Shown: piece by piece, positions 18,926 through 33,528 of the stretch
Numbering within the stretch: position 1 is the stretch's first letter
Layout: every line of letters begins with the position of its first letter
NCBI GenBank assembly: GCA_963575745.1
Contig: CAUYUJ010021680.1
Location: 71,354-135,353 of the forward strand
Direction of reading: 5' to 3'
Length of the DNA: 64,000 nucleotides
From: Prorocentrum cordatum
Lineage: Eukaryota; Sar; Dinophyceae; Prorocentrales; Prorocentraceae
Notes under the pieces: generated by a model
Told to the model about the DNA's origin: nothing
The model's database searches: none
Seen by the model: the letters and a program-made list of their open reading frames with translations, nothing else
Made by a program: the position numbers and the translations under genes

Positions 18926-21900
18926 AAAGCTCCACGAGGTACTGGGCGCCGGCGGTAAACCGTCAACCTTTCTTACCGCCGGGGGACTCGTAGAGCTTCC
19001 TGACAATATATAATGTCGAAAAAAATGCAGGGAACGAATAGTTTTTCAGCCCAAGCGATTTCAGACCTCTCGATGCAACAGCCGAACGCCCCTGATGCTT
19101 CTGGATTGTCTTCTGTACGAGCTCTGTAGCTCTCCTACAGCCCGAGTTACGTGCGTAAATCGACAGCACCTCTCAAGATGACTCGAACAAAACGAATAGT
19201 TTGGCAAATCCAGCTCGAGTATCAGACCGAGTTCAGACCTCTGAATGCGACAGCCGGACGCGTCTGATGTCTCCGAATCGATTCCTGTAATTACCAGCCG
19301 TGCAGCCCCCCTACAGCCCGAGTTAAGTGCAGAAAACCGAGAGCACCTCTCAGGATGGCTCGAAAAAAACAAATAGTTTCGCGGACCTAGTTCGGGCAGC
19401 AGACCGAGTTCTGAGCTCTGGATTCGACAGACGGACGCGCCTGATATCTTCGAATCGATTCCTGTGACCGCCTGCACTGTAGCCCCCCTACAGCCCGAGT
19501 TAAGTGCAGAAAACCGAGAGCAGCTCTCAAGATGACTCGAACAATACGAATAGTTTCGCGATTCTAGATCGGGCAGCAGACCGAGTTCAGAGCTCTGGAT
19601 TCAACAGACTGAGGCGACGGATGATTCTGAATACCTCGTAGAGCTCTTCGTTATCGATGAGCTAGAGGAATTCCGGCGCGGGGTGGAGCTAGTTGGTCGA
19701 CCCGGCCAGAAAAGAAGATGTGGTGACTTTGGGTCGGTTTTGCTGAGATTTGAAAGATATTTGACAATTCATTTTAAGAAAGCAGATGTTTCGCACCTGT
19801 AAACCACTATGAGGGCCTCTGCGTCTTAATATGAGCTCTGTAGGCGCAAATTTACTATCAAAACACTTGGCGGAACCAACTTCATGTCGACGCGATAAAA
19901 ATAAATGTTCAATTGTTCGAGAAATGCCTCGAGAAGCTCTCTCTTTCGACTCTGAGCACTTTACGCTTGGGAGGACCTCTACGAGGTTCCCGGCGGTGAC
20001 CAGGTTGACGGTTCACCGCCGGCGCCAGACCGGTTTCTGTAACTCTGTAGCTGTCCTATAGCTCGAGTTTAATACAGAAAACTGAGAGTCTAAGATTCCA
20101 AAGACATTTGACAATTCATTTTGAGAAAGCAGATTTCTTGCACCTGTAAACGACTATGAGGGCCTCTGCGTCTTAATATGAGCTCTGCAGGCGCACTTTT
20201 ACTACCAAAACACTTGGAGCAACCAACTTTATTTCGACATGAAAAAAACAATGTTCAATTTTTCGAGAAATGCCTCCAGAAGCTCTCTCTTTCGACTCTG
20301 AGCTCTCTCACGCGTGAAGGGAGCTCTACGAGGTTCCCGGCGGTGACCAGGTTGACGGTTCAACGCCGGCGCCAGTTTAGTACAGAAAACTGAGAGTGCC
20401 TGTTAAGGTGACACGAATAGGTTTGCGGACCTAGCTCGAGTCCAATATACTGACAGCGCGTATCATGTCCCGCCTGGACGCTGGTTGGCAGTAAAAGGTA
20501 CCCGATCGGGCTGAGATCAAGATGGCGAGCGGGAATGAGATCGAATATCACGGGAAAAAATAATAGAGCTCTAACGAATGGTTCAATTTCGAGAATAAAA
20601 TTCTGAACCGACCAAAAATAAGCAAAAGGTCCGTCGAGATGGTTCTTGCCGACTAGCTTCCAGCGCCCCGGAATTTCTCTTAAGCTCCAGCAACTAGAAG
20701 CGGGCGGTGAACCGTCACCAGGTCACCACCGGGACCCTCGTAGAGCTCTCCACTCACGTAATAGTGCTCAGATATCGATCATGTGGCCTGAAAATAATTG
20801 AAAACCATACTTCGGCGTGTGATAAATGTTTTGAAGTTTCGAGATCTCATTGTTCAACAGCGCGTCATTACCTGCAACACACGCAGCGAATTTGTTTTGC
20901 ACCCCCCCAAAAAAAAAAAAAAAACAAAAAAAAAAAAACACGACGACGGCCAACGGTTTCTCCACGTTTCTTCACAGCAATACTGCGGCTACGGACCTGA
21001 GGATTTCACAGGCGAACGCGCACAACCCATATCACGTTGCAAAAATAGTGGTCCCCGACACGAATTTTCAAATCTGTATTCTTCGAAACACGACGCTAGA
21101 TTGTCACATTGTCGGTCGAGGCCGGCTGGGCAACTGGGCGCCGGCGGCAAACCGTCAACCTTTCTTGCCGGGAACTTGTAGAGCTTCCTGATGAAACAAT
21201 ATCGAAAAAAATGCAGAGAACGAACAGTTTTCAGCGCAAGCGATTTCAGACCTCTTGATGCAACAGCTGGTCGCCTCTGATGTTTCTAGATTGTTTTCTC
21301 TGCGTAACAGCTCTGCAGCTCCTACAGCCGAGTTACGTGCGAAAATCGACAGCACCTCTGAAGATGACTCGAACAATGTGAATAGTTTGGCGAACCCAGC
21401 TCGAGTATCAGACCGAGTTCAGACCTCTATATGCAACAGACGAATGCGCCTGTTCTTCCAAATCGATTCCTGTGACTGGGAGCTGGCAGTAAAGCAAACC
21501 AGGTTACTGTGGGCAGCCTCGTAGAGCTCCTCTCTGCACGACGCTGCTTGGAACACATCGGGGAACTTTCTTACGTGAGCTGAAAAGCTTTCTAAATTAC
21601 GTTTTTCAGCTTTCACCGAAAGTCGCGCATCTCTCAGATGACTCGTATACTACGAATAGTTTTGCGGATCTAGCTCGAGTAGCAGACCGAGTTCAGAACT
21701 CTCGATGGAACAGACAAACAAGCCTGATGATTCTGAATCGTTTTCTGTGAGTGGCAGCTCCTCCTAAATCTTGAGAAGCGCAGAAAACCGTCAACGCGTG
21801 CCAACGGCCGACGATTCCGACAAGTCTTTTGACAGTGATATTGCAGCTACAAACCTGAGGATTTCACTGGCAGACGCGGCAGAACCCACTACAGGTGAGT

Positions 21901-24900
21901 AAAATACCGGTTCCCAAAACGAACTTCAAAATTTTGCACAAAGATTGCAAAACCGACCAAAGTTACCACATTCTCTCTTAAGGTCGGGTCGGCCAACTGG
22001 CGCCGGCGGTGAACCGTCAACCTGGTCACCGCCAGGAACCTCGTAGAGCTCTTTCCACGCGTAAGACAGCTCAGAGTCGGAAGAGAGAGCTTCTGGAGGC
22101 ATTCCTCGAAAAATTGAACATGCATTTTTTTCATATCGACATGAAGTTGGTTCCAGCAACTGTTTTGATAATAAATGTGCGCCTAAAGAGCTCATATCAA
22201 GACGCAGAGGCCCTCATAGTCGTTTACAGGTGGCAAAAATCTGCTTTCTTAAAACGAATGTTCAAATGGGCGCCGGCGGTAAACCGTCAACCTTCCTTAC
22301 CGCCGGGGGACTCGTAGAGCTTCCTGACAATATATAATGTGGAAAAAAATGCAGAGAAGGAATACTTTTTCAGCCCAAGCGATTTCAGACCTCTCGATGC
22401 AACAGCCGAACGCCCCCGATGCTTCTGGATTGTCTTCTTTGCGAGCTCTGTAGCTCTCCTACAGCCCGAGCTACGTGCGTACATCGACAGCATCTCTCAA
22501 GATAACTCTAACAAAACGAATAGTTTGGCAATCCAGCTCGAGTATCAAACCGAGTTCAGACCTCTGAATGCGACAGGCGGACGCGTGTGATGTCTGCGAA
22601 TCGACTCCTGTGATTATCAGCCCTGCAGCCCCCCTACAGCCCGAGTCAAATGCAGAAACCGACAGCACCTCTCAGGATAACTCGAAAGATACAATAGTTT
22701 CGCGGACCTAGTTCGGGCAGCAGACCGAGTTCCGAGCTCTGGATTCGACAGGCGGACGCGCCTGATATCTTCAAGTCGATTCCTGTGACCACCAGCACTG
22801 TAGCCCCCCCTAGCCCGAGTTGAGTGCAGAAAACTGAGAGCACCTCTCAAGATGACTCGAAGAATACGAATAGTTTCGCGCTTCTAGATCGGGCAGCAGA
22901 CCGAGTTCAGAGCTCTGGATTCGACAGACAAATGCGACTTGATTCTGAATCGGTTTCTGTAAGCATCAGCTCTGTAGCTGTCCTATAGCTCGAGTTAAGT
23001 ACAGAAAACCGAGAGCGTCTGTCAAGATGACTCGAATAATACGAACAGGTTTGCGGACCTAGCTCGGCTAGCAGACCGAGTTCAGACCTCTAGATTCAAC
23101 AGGCGAACGCGCCTGATCATTCTGAATCGATTAGCTGTGCTTACCAGCTCTATAGCTGTCCTAAAGCTCGAGCTATGTTCAGAAAACCGGCATCGCGTGT
23201 CAAGATGACTTCAAACGGCCGATCCCGCCTGCCTGCTTTTTGGCAGTAAAAGGTAGCCGATCGATCTGAGATCATGACGGCGTGCGGGAATAAGATCGAA
23301 TATCACGGGAAAAAATACTAGAGCTCTAACGAATGTTCAAATTTCGAGAACAAAATTTTCAACCGACCAAGAGTCACCAAAAAATCAGTCGAGATTTTTC
23401 TTGCCAACTAGCTCTCCAGCGCCCCGGAACTGGGCGCCGGCGGTAAACCGTCAACCTTTCTTACCGCTGGGGGACTCGTAGAGCTTCCTGACCATTTATA
23501 ATGTCGAAAAAATTACAGAGAACGAATAGTTTTTCAGCCAAAGCGATTTCAGACCTCTCGATGCAACAGCCGAACGGCCCTCATGCTTCTGGATCGTTTT
23601 CTGTGCGCACGAGCTCCGTAGCTCTCCTACAGCCCGAGTTAGGTGCGAAAATCGACCGCACCTCTCAAGATCACTCGAACAATACAAATAGTTTCGCGAA
23701 TCTAGCTCGAGTATCAGACCGAGTTGAGACCTCTGAATGCAACAGGCGGACGCGCCTGATGTCTCCGAATCGATTCCTGTGATTAGCCCTGCAGCCCCGA
23801 GTTAAGTGCAGAAAACCGACAGCACCTCTGAAAATAACTCGAACAATACAAATAGTTTCGCGGACCTAGCTCGGGCAGCAGACCGAGTTCAGAGCTCTGA
23901 ATGCAACACGCGGACGCGACTCATCTCTTCGAATCGATCCCAGTGAGTACCAGCCCGGCAGCCTCCTTACAGCTCGAGTCAAGTGCAGAAAACGGACAGC
24001 ACCTCTCAAGATGACTCGAAGAATGCGAATAGTTTTGCAGACCTAGCTCGGGCAGCACACCGAGTTCTGAGCTTTGGATTTGGCAGACAGATGCGCCTGA
24101 TGTCTGCGAATCGATTACTGTGAGTACGAGCCCTGTAGCCACGCTATAGCCCGATTGAAGTACAGAAAACTGACAGCACCTCTCAACATGACTCGAACAA
24201 TACGAATAGTTTCGCAAACCCAGCTCGGGCAGCAGACCTATTTCAGACCTCTAGATGGAACAGACGAACGCGCCTGATGATTCATTCCTGTGAGAATGAG
24301 CTCTGTAGCTGCCCTAGAGCTCGAGTTAAGTACAAAATACCGACAACACGTATCAAGATGACTCGAAACAGCCGGTTCCGCCGCGACGCTTTTTTGCAGA
24401 AATATTTACCCGATCGAGCTGAGATTAAGACGGCGAGCGGGAATAAGATCGAATATGGTGGGAAAAAATACTAGAGCTCAAACGAATTGTTGAATTTCGA
24501 GAACAAAATTTTCAACCGACCAAAAGTCAGGAAAAGGTCCGTCGAGATTTTTCTTGCCAACTGGCGCCGGCGGTGAACCGTCAACCTGGTCACCGCCGGG
24601 AACCTCGTAGAGCTCCTTGCACCCGTGAGAAAGCTCAGGATGGGAGCGGAGAGTTTCTGGAGCTTTTCTAGAAAAACGTAAAATGTAAATTTTTCGGAGT
24701 CAACATGAAGTCGATTCCCGGAAGTCAACTAATACTAAAACTGACTGCTGAGAGAACAAAATTTATATGCCAATGCTCGGCGTAAAAATATGCTTTCTCG
24801 AAATGAATTGTCAAATATATTATAACTGGGCGCCGGCGGTAAACCGTCAACCTTTCGTACCGCCGGGGGACTCGTAGAGCTTCCTGACCATATATAATGT

Positions 24901-25975
24901 CGAAAAAAATGCAGAGAACGAATAGTCTTTCAGCCTAAGCGATTTCAGACCTCTCGATGCAACAGCCGAACGGAACTGATGCTTCTGGAACATTTTCTGT
25001 GCGCACGAGCTCCGTAGCTCTCCTACAGCCCGAGTTACGTGCGAAAACCGACAGCACCTCTCAAGATCACTCGAACAATACAGATAGTTTCGCGAATCTA
25101 GATCGAGTATCAGACCGAGTTCAGACCTCTGAATGCAACAGGCAGACGCGCCTGCTGTCTCCGAATCGATTTCTGTGATTACCAGCCCTGCAGCCCCCTT
25201 ACAGCCCGAGTTAAGTGCAGAAAACCGACAGCACCTCTGAAGACGACTCGAACAATACGAATAGTTTCGCGGACCTAGCTCAGACAGCAGACCGAGCTCA
25301 GAGCTCTGAATGCGACAGGCGGACGCGACTGATGTCTCCGAATCGGTTCCAGTGATTACCAGCCCTGCAGCCCCCTTACAGCTCGAGTTAAGTGCAGAAA
25401 ACGGACAGCACCTCTCAGGATGACTCGAGGAATACGAGTAGTTCGCGAACCTAGCTCGGGCAGCACACGAGTTCTGAGCTCTGGATTTGACAGGCGGACG
25501 CGCCTGATGTCTCCAAATCGATTCCTGTGAGCACGAGCCCTGTAGCCCCCCTACAGCCCGAGTTAAGTGCAGGAAACTGACAACACCTCTCAAGATGACT
25601 AGAACAATACGAATAGTTTCGCGAACGTAGCTCGGCCAGCAGACCGAATTCAGACCTCTGGATGGAACACACGAACGCGCCTGAGGATTTGCAATCGATT
25701 TCTGCGAGAATGAGCTCTGTAGCTGCCCTAGAGCTCGAGTTAAGTACTAAATACCGATAACGCGTATCAAGATGACTCGAAACAGCCGATCCCGTCGCGA
25801 CGCTTTTTTGCAGAAATATTCACCCGATCGAGCTGAGATTAAGATGGCGAGCGGGAATAAGATCGAATATCACGGGAAAAATACTAGAGCTCTAACGAAT
25901 GGTTAAATTTCGAAAACAAAATATTCAACCGACCAAAAGTCACCAAAAGGTCCGTCGAGATTTGTCTTGCCAACT
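18926..25975. repeat. Satellite and palindrome mosaic
   Basis: Repeating modules: a palindrome, a start block (TATATAATGTCGAAAAAAAT), two to five ~175-bp monomers, and a closing block (near 20465, 23220, 24370 and 25788). A different stretch at 20760-21000 contains an A-rich run (20907-20938) and no recognisable gene. Small frames here repeat between modules and look non-coding. Confidence 0.75.
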
Positions 25976-28900
25976 AGCTTCGGGCAGCAGACCGAGTTCC
26001 GATCTCTGGATTCGACAGGCGAACGCGCCTGATGTCTCCAAATGAATTTCTGTGACTACTAGCACTGTGGCCACCCCAGAACTCGAGTTAAGTACAGAAA
26101 ACCGACAGCACCTCTAAAGATGACTCGAACAATACGAACAATCGCCATTCTAGAGTGGGGAGCAGACCGAGTTCAGAGCTCTGGATTCAACAGACAGACG
26201 CGACTGATAATGCTGAATCGGTTTCTGAAAATATCACCTCTGTAGCTGTCATATAGCTGGAGTTGTACAGAAAACCGAGAGCGCCTGTCAAGGTGACTCG
26301 AATAATACGAATAGGTTTACGGACCTGGCTCGGCTAGCAGACCGAGTTCAGACCTATGAATGCAACAGACGAGCGCGCCTGATCATTCTGAATCGATGAG
26401 CTTGCTTACTAGCTCTGTAGCTGTCCTGTATCTCGAGTTAAGTCCAATATACCGACAGCGCGTATCAAGATGTCTCGAAATGGCCGATCCCGCCCGCGTG
26501 CTTTTTGACAGTAAAAGATACCCGATCGAGCTGAGATCAAGATGGCGAGCGGGAATAAGATCGAATATCACGGGAAAAAATACTAGAGCTCTAACGAATG
26601 GTTAAATTTCGAAAACAAAATTTTCAACCGACCAAAAGTCAGCAAAAGGTCTGTCGAGATTTTTCTTGCCAACTGGGAACCGGCGGTAAACCGTCAACCA
26701 GGTTACCGCCGAGTCCCTCGTAGAGCTCTTTTCTTAGACGGCGCTGCTCGGTAAGCATGAAGAAAGCGTCTAGAGCAAGACCTGAGAAACTCGAAAAATC
26801 ACGTTGTTCTGTTTTTATCCAAGGTCGGTTCCTCCAAGTGTTTTGATAGTAATACTGCAGCTACGGACCTGAAAATTTTACTCGCAGACGCGTCTTAACC
26901 CACTACAGGTGCGAAAAATCTGCTTTCTCAAAATGAATGGTCAACTATCTTTGAAATAATCGCAAAATCACCCACAAGTTATCACTGGGCGCCGGCGGTA
27001 ATCCGTCAACCTTTCTTACCGCCGGAAGACTCGTAGAGCTTCCTGACAATATATAATGTCGAAAAAAATTACAGAGAACGAATAGTTTTTCAGCCCAAGC
27101 GATTTGAAACCTCTCGATGCAACAGTCGCACGCCCCCGATGCTTCTGGATTCTCCTCTTTACGAGCTCTTTAGCTCTCCTACAGCCCGAGTTACGTGCGT
27201 AAATCGACAGCAACCCTCAAGACGACTCGAACAATACGAATAGTTTGGCAAACCTAGCTCGAGTATCAGACCAAGTTCAGGCCTCTCAGGACGCGTCGGA
27301 TGTGTCCGAATCGATGTCTGTGATTACCGGCCCTGCAGCCCCCTGGAGCCCGCAGAAAACCGACAGCATCTTAGGATGACTCGAACAATACGAACAGTTT
27401 CGCGGATCTAGTTCGGGCAGCAGACCGAGTTCCGATCTCTGGATTCGACAGGCGAACGCGCCTGATGTCTCCAAATGAATTTCTGTGACTACTAGCACTG
27501 TGGCCACCCCAGAACTCGAGTTAAGTACAGAAAACCGACAGCACCTCTCAAGATGACTCGAACAATACGAATAATCGCCATTCTAGAGTGGGGAGCAGAC
27601 CGAGTTCAGAGCTCTGGATTCAGCAGACAGACGCGACTGATAATTCTGAATCGGTTTCTGAAAATATCACCTCTGTAGCTGACATATAGCTGGAGTTAAG
27701 TACAGAAAACCGAGAGCGCCTGTCAAAGTGACTCGAATAATACGAATAGGTTTGCGGACCTGGCTCGGCTAGCAGACCGAGTTCAGACCTATGAATGCAA
27801 CAGACGAGCGCGCCTGATCATTCTGAATCGATGAGCTTGCTTACTAGCTCTGTAGCTGTCCTGTATCTCGAGTTAAGTCCAATATACCGACAGCGCGTAT
27901 CAAGATGTCTCGAAATGGCCGATCCCGCCCGTGTGCTTTTTGACAGTAAAAGATACCCGATCGAGCTGAGATCAAGATGGCGAGCGGGAATAAGATCGAA
28001 TATCACGGGAAAAAATACTAGAGCTCTAACGAATGGTTAAACTTCGAAAACAAAATTTTCAACCGACCAAAAGTCGGCAAAAGGTCTGTCGAGATTTTTC
28101 TTGCCAACTGGGAACCGGCGGTAAACCGTCAACCAGGTTACCGCCGAGTCCCTCGTAGAGCTCTTTTCTTAGACGGCGCTGCTCGGTAAGCATGAAGAAA
28201 GCGTCTACAGCAAGACCTGAGAAACTCGAAAAATCACGCTTTTCTGTTTTTATCCAAGGTCGGTTCCTCCAAGTGTTTTGATAGTAATACTGCAGCTACG
28301 GACCTGAAAATTTTACTCGCAGACGCGTCTTAACCCACTACAGGTGCGAAAAATCTGCTTTCTCAAAATGAATGGTCAACTATCTTTGAAATAATCGCAA
28401 AACCACCCAAAAGTTATCACTGGGCGCCGGCGGTAATCCGTCAACCTTTCTTACCGCCGGAAGACTCGCAGAGCTTCCTGACAATATATAATGTCGAAAA
28501 AAAAAATGCAGAGGACGAGTAGTTTCTCAGCCCAAGCGATTTGAAACCTCTCGATGCAACAGTCGCACGCCCCCGACGCTTCTGGATTTTCCTCTTCACG
28601 AGCTCTTTAGCCCTCATACAGCCCGAGTTACGTGCGTAAACCGACAGCAACCCTCAAGATGACTCGAACAATACGAATGGTTTGGCAAACCTAGCTCGAG
28701 TAGCAGACCAAGTTCAGGCCTCTCAGGACGCGTCGGATATGTCCGAATCGATGTCTGTGATTACCAGCCCTGCAGCCCCCTGGAGCCCGCAGAAAACCGA
28801 CAGCATCTTAGGATGACTCGAACAATACGAACAGTTTCGCGGATCTAGTTCGGGCAGCAGACCGAGTTCCGATCTCTGGATTCGACAGGCGAACGCGCCT

Positions 28901-29520
28901 GATGTCTCCAAATGAATTTCTGTGACTACTAGCACTGTGGCCACCCCAGAACTCGAGTTAAGTACAGAAAACCGACAGCACCTCTCAAGATGACTCGAAC
29001 AATACGAATAACCGCCATTCAAGAGTGGGGAGCAGACCGAGTTCAGAGCTCTGGGTTCAACAGACAGACGCGACTGATAATTCTGAATCGGTTTCTGTGA
29101 ACATCAGCTCTGTAGCTGTCCTACAGCTCGAGTTAAGTACAGAAAACCGAGAGTTTGTGTCAAGATGACTCGAATAATACGAATAGGTTTGCGGACCTGG
29201 CTCGGCTAGCAGACCGAGTTCAGACCTATGAATGCAACAGACGAGCGCGCCTGATCATTCTGGATCGATGAGCTTGCTTACTAGCTCTGTAGCTGTCCTG
29301 TATCTCGAGTTAAGTCCAATGTACCGACAGCGCGTATCAAGATGTCTCGAAATGGCCGATCCCGCCCGTGTGCTTTTTGACAGTAAAAGATACCCCATCG
29401 AGCTGAGATCAAGATGGCGAGCGGGAATGAGATCGAATATCACGGGAAAAAATACGAGAGCTCTAAAGAATGGTTAAATTTCGAAAACAAAATATTCAAC
29501 CGACCAAAAGTCACCAAAAG
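25976..29520 (+). repeat. 1.43-kb higher-order tandem repeat
   Basis: A unit of about 1435 bp begins CTTCGGGCAGCAGACCGAGT near 25977, 27413 and 28848. Short frames recur at 26360, 27795 and 29232, i.e. at 1435 and 1437 bp. Each unit holds several ~175-bp monomers, the closing block and two palindromes. Copies are nearly identical, unlike the diverged monomers around them. The third copy breaks off near 29500. Confidence 0.85.
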
Positions 29521-31267
29521 GTCCGTCGAGATTTTTCTTGCCAACTAGCTCTCCAACGCCCCGGAATTACTCTTAAGCTTCCAGCAATAACTTGCTCAGG
29601 GAAGCTCTACGAGTTACTTTGTCCTTTCTGGTCGGGTCGACCAACTAGCTCCAGCCGGCGCTGGAATTCCTCTAGCTCATGGATGACGAAGAGCTCTACG
29701 AGGTACTAGCTCTCCAGCGCGCCGCACTGGGCACTTCGTAGGGCTCTTTTCTTGCACAGCGCTCCTCGAAACGCATGAAGGAAGCTTCTATAGTGAGAGC
29801 CGAACTCGAAAAAACACGATTTTTCGGTTTTCATCCAACGTTAGTTCCTCCAAGTGTTTCGATATAGTAATACTGCACCTACGGACCAGAAAATTTTACT
29901 GACAGACGCGAGAAAACCCACTTCCCTTCCTCCCTCCCCACCTGCTCACCGGAAAATATTATCAGATGATTCAGAAAAAAAAAAACATTTTTTGGCATCG
30001 ATACGAAGTCGGTTCCTCCAAGTGTTTTGATAATAATACTGCCCCGAGAGCCAAAAAAAAATCAACACCTGGTGCGCCACAGCTTTTTACAGGGAATGAA
30101 AATCTCACTTCTGAAGACGAACTTCAAAATTTCACATAACTGGCGCCGGCGGTGAACCGTCAACCTGGTCACCGCCGGAACCTCGTGGAGCTCCTTGCAC
30201 GCGTAAGAATGCTCAGATTGAAAGCAGACCGCTTCTCAGAGCATTTCTAAGAAAAAAAAACATCAGATTTGCATTTCTCGGTGTCAACGTGACGTCAGTT
30301 CCTCCAAATGTTTGGATAATAAAACTGTCTCCGAAGAGCTGAGCTGCTCGCAGAATAAAGTTAAGATACGCCGGAATTCCTCTAGCTCATCGATGCCGAA
30401 GAGCTCTACGAGTAAGTGAAAAAAACCGACCCCAGGTTACCACATTCTCTCTTTTGGTCGGCCAACTAGCTCCAGCCTGCGCCCGAATTCCTCTTAGCTC
30501 TTTCCCGAAGAGCTCTACGAGGCAACTGGGAGCCGGCGGTAAACCGTCAACCTTTGTTACCGCCGGGGGACTCGTAGAGCTTCCTGACAATATATAATGA
30601 CGAAAACAAAAATTGCAGAGAACGAATAGTTTGACAAACCCAGCTCGAGTATCAGACCGAGTTCAGACCTCTGAATGCGGCGACAGGCGGACGCGTCTGA
30701 TGCCTCTGAATCGATTCCTGTAATTACCAGCCCTGCAGCCCCCCTACAGCCCGAGTCCAGTGCAAAAACGACAGCATCTTTCAGGATGACTCAAATAATA
30801 CGAACAGTTTTGCGGACCGAGTTCGGGCAGTAGACCGAGTTCCAGGCGCTGGATTCCACAGACGAACGCGCCTCATGTCTGCAAATCGATGGCTGTCAGT
30901 CTCAGGACTGTATCAGCTCTGTAGCTGTCCTATAGCTCGAGTTAAGTAGAGAAAACCGAGAGCGCCTGTCAAGATGACTCGAATAATACGAATAGGTTTG
31001 CGGACCTAGCTCGGCTAGCAGACCGAGTTAAGACCTCTGGATGCAACAGACGAACGCGCCTGATCATTCTGAATCGATAAGGTGTGCTTACCAGCTCTGT
31101 AGCTGCCCTACAGCTCGAGTTTAGTTCAATATACCGACAGCGCATATCAAGATGACTCGAAACGGCCGATCCCGCCTGTGTGCTTTTGGACAGTAAACAG
31201 TACCCGATCGAGCTGAGATCAAGATGGCGGGCGGGCGCCGGCGGTGAACCGTCAACCTGGTCAGGGA

Positions 31268-31622
31268 ACCTCGTAGAGCTCCTTCCACCCGTAATAGAGC
31301 TCAGAATCAAAGCGCAGATCTTCTGCAAGCTTTTCTAGAAAAACGTAACATTGAGATTTTTCGGAGTGAAGATGCAGTCGGTTCCCAGAAGTCAACTAAT
31401 ACTAAAACTGGCCAGAGAGCTGATCTGCTCAGGGAACAAAGAGTATATGCCAATGCTCGGCGTAAAAATATACTTTCTCAAAATAAATGATCGAATATAT
31501 TTCAAATATTCGCAAAACCACCCAAAAGTTGTCACTTTGTCCTTTCTGGTCGGGTCGACCAACTAGCTCCACCCTGCACCGGAATTCCTCTAGCTCATCG
31601 AAAACGAGGAGCTCTACGAGGT
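31268..31622. mobile_element. 355-bp MITE-like element with 15-bp inverted termini
   Basis: It begins ACCTCGTAGAGCTCC and ends GGAGCTCTACGAGGT, perfect inverted repeats. The interior is AT-rich without a coding frame. A second element of exactly the same length lies at 33529-33883. No target duplication is evident. Confidence 0.65.
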
Positions 31623-32388
31623 ATTTCGAGAAAAAATTTTAACCGACCAAAAGTCATCACAAGTTCCGTCGAGATTTTTCTTGCCAACTAGCTCTCCAGC
31701 GCCCCAGAACTTGGTAGCATCCAAAACCCGGAGAGCAAAGAGCAAACACACAAGAACTGGGCGCCGGCGGTGAATCGTCAACCTTCCTTACCGCCGAGGG
31801 ACTCGTAGAGCTTCCTGAGCATATATAATGTCGAAAAAATTGCAGAGAACGAATAGTTTTCTAGCCTAAACGATTTCACACCTGTCGATGCAACAGCAAA
31901 ACGCCCATGCTTCTCACGAGCTCCGTAGCTCTCCTAAAGCCCGAGTTCCGCGCGAAAATCGACAGCATCTCTCAAGATCACTCGAACAAAACAAATAGTA
32001 GCTCGAGTATCAGACCGAGTTCAGACATCTGAATGCAACAAGCAGACGCGCCTGATATCTCCCGAATCGATTCCTGTGATTGCCAGCCCTGCAGCCCCCA
32101 AACAGCCCGAGTCAAGTGCAGAAAATCGACAGCACCTCTGAATGACTCGAACAATACGAACAGTTTCGCGAGCCTAGCTCGGGGAGCAGGCCGAGTTCAG
32201 GGCTGGGATGCAACAGATGAGCGCGACTGATTTCTCTGAATCGACTATAGTGATTTCCAGCCCTGCAGCACTCTTACAGCTCGAGTTAAGTGCAGAAAAC
32301 CGACAGCACCCCTCAGGATAACTCGTATAATGCGAATAATTTCGCGGATCTAGTTTGGGCAGCACATCGAGTTCCGAGCTATGGATTC

Positions 32389-32570
32389 GAGTCGAAACCC
32401 GAAGAAGAGCAAAGGGCGCACACACACCAGAAGCTATCCTGGCGAGCGTTCAAGTCCTCTCGTAAAGCTCCTCTGGTGCTCTAGGGGCTTCCCTGCAGCG
32501 CTGCTCCGGCTCTGTCAGAATCGCTTCCGTGCGTGTCTGCAAGCGTGCTGGCACGCGTGGAAACTGGGAG
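32389..32570 (+). repeat. GC-rich tagged repeat, partial copy
   Basis: A degraded tag (GTCGAAACCCGAAGAAGAGC) followed by the left half of the GC-rich repeat with CCTGCAGCGCTGCTCCGGCT. It is cut off by a palindrome at about 32567. Confidence 0.6.
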
Positions 32571-33528
32571 CCGGCGGTAAACCGTCAACCAGGTTACCGC
32601 CGGGAGCCTCGTAGAGCTCTTGTCTGCACGACGCTGCTTGGAACACATGGGGAAAGCTTTCTTACGCGTGAGCTCAATAGCTTAAAAATTACGTTTTCCA
32701 GCTTTCACCGAAAGTCGATTCAAGTGGGCACCCACAGCACCCATCTGATCACTTGTATAATACGAACAGCTTCGAGGATCTAGCTCGAGTAGAAGACCGA
32801 GTTCAGACCTGTCGATAAAACGGACAAACGCGCCTGATGATTCTAAATCGGTTTCTGTAAGTAGCAGTCTGTACCACTCCTAAATCTTGAGAAGTACAGA
32901 AAACCGTCAACGCGTGTCAAAATGCGGAAAACAGCCGACAGTTCCCTCAAGTCTTTTGATAGTAATATTGCAGCTTCGGACCTGAGAATTTCACTGGCAG
33001 ACGCGGCACAACCCACTACAGGTGAGAAAAATACCGGTTCCGAAACGAACTTCAAAATTTTGCACCAAGATTGCAAAACCGACCCAAAGTTACCATATTG
33101 TCTCTTAAGATCGGGTCGGCCAACTAGCTCCAGCCTGCGCCCGAATTCCCCTTAGCTCATCTTGCCAAGCGATTCTGACTTCCGTGCGTGTCTGCAAGCG
33201 TGCAGGCACACGTGGAAACTGGCGCCGGCGGTGAACCGTCAACCTGGTCACCGCCGGGAACCTCGTAGAGCTCCTAGCACGCGTCAGAGTGCCAGCATCA
33301 AAAGACAGGGCTTCTCGAAGCATTTCTCGAAAAAGAGAAACATGATTTTTTTCATGTCGACATCAAGTTGGTTTCGCCAAGTGTTTTGATAGTAAAAGTG
33401 CATGTAGAGAGCTCATATTAAGACGCAGAGGCCCTCAAAGTGGTCTACAGGTGCGAAAAATCTGCTTTCTCAAAATAAATGGTCAAACTGGCGCCGGCGG
33501 TGAACCGTCAACCTGGTCACCGCCGGGA

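Noticed and set aside
26360-29477. A conserved 81-codon frame present three times (26360, 27795, 29232)
   Set aside because: It is repeated only because the 1.43-kb unit is tandem. It lies in satellite sequence, and the opposite strand is open too.
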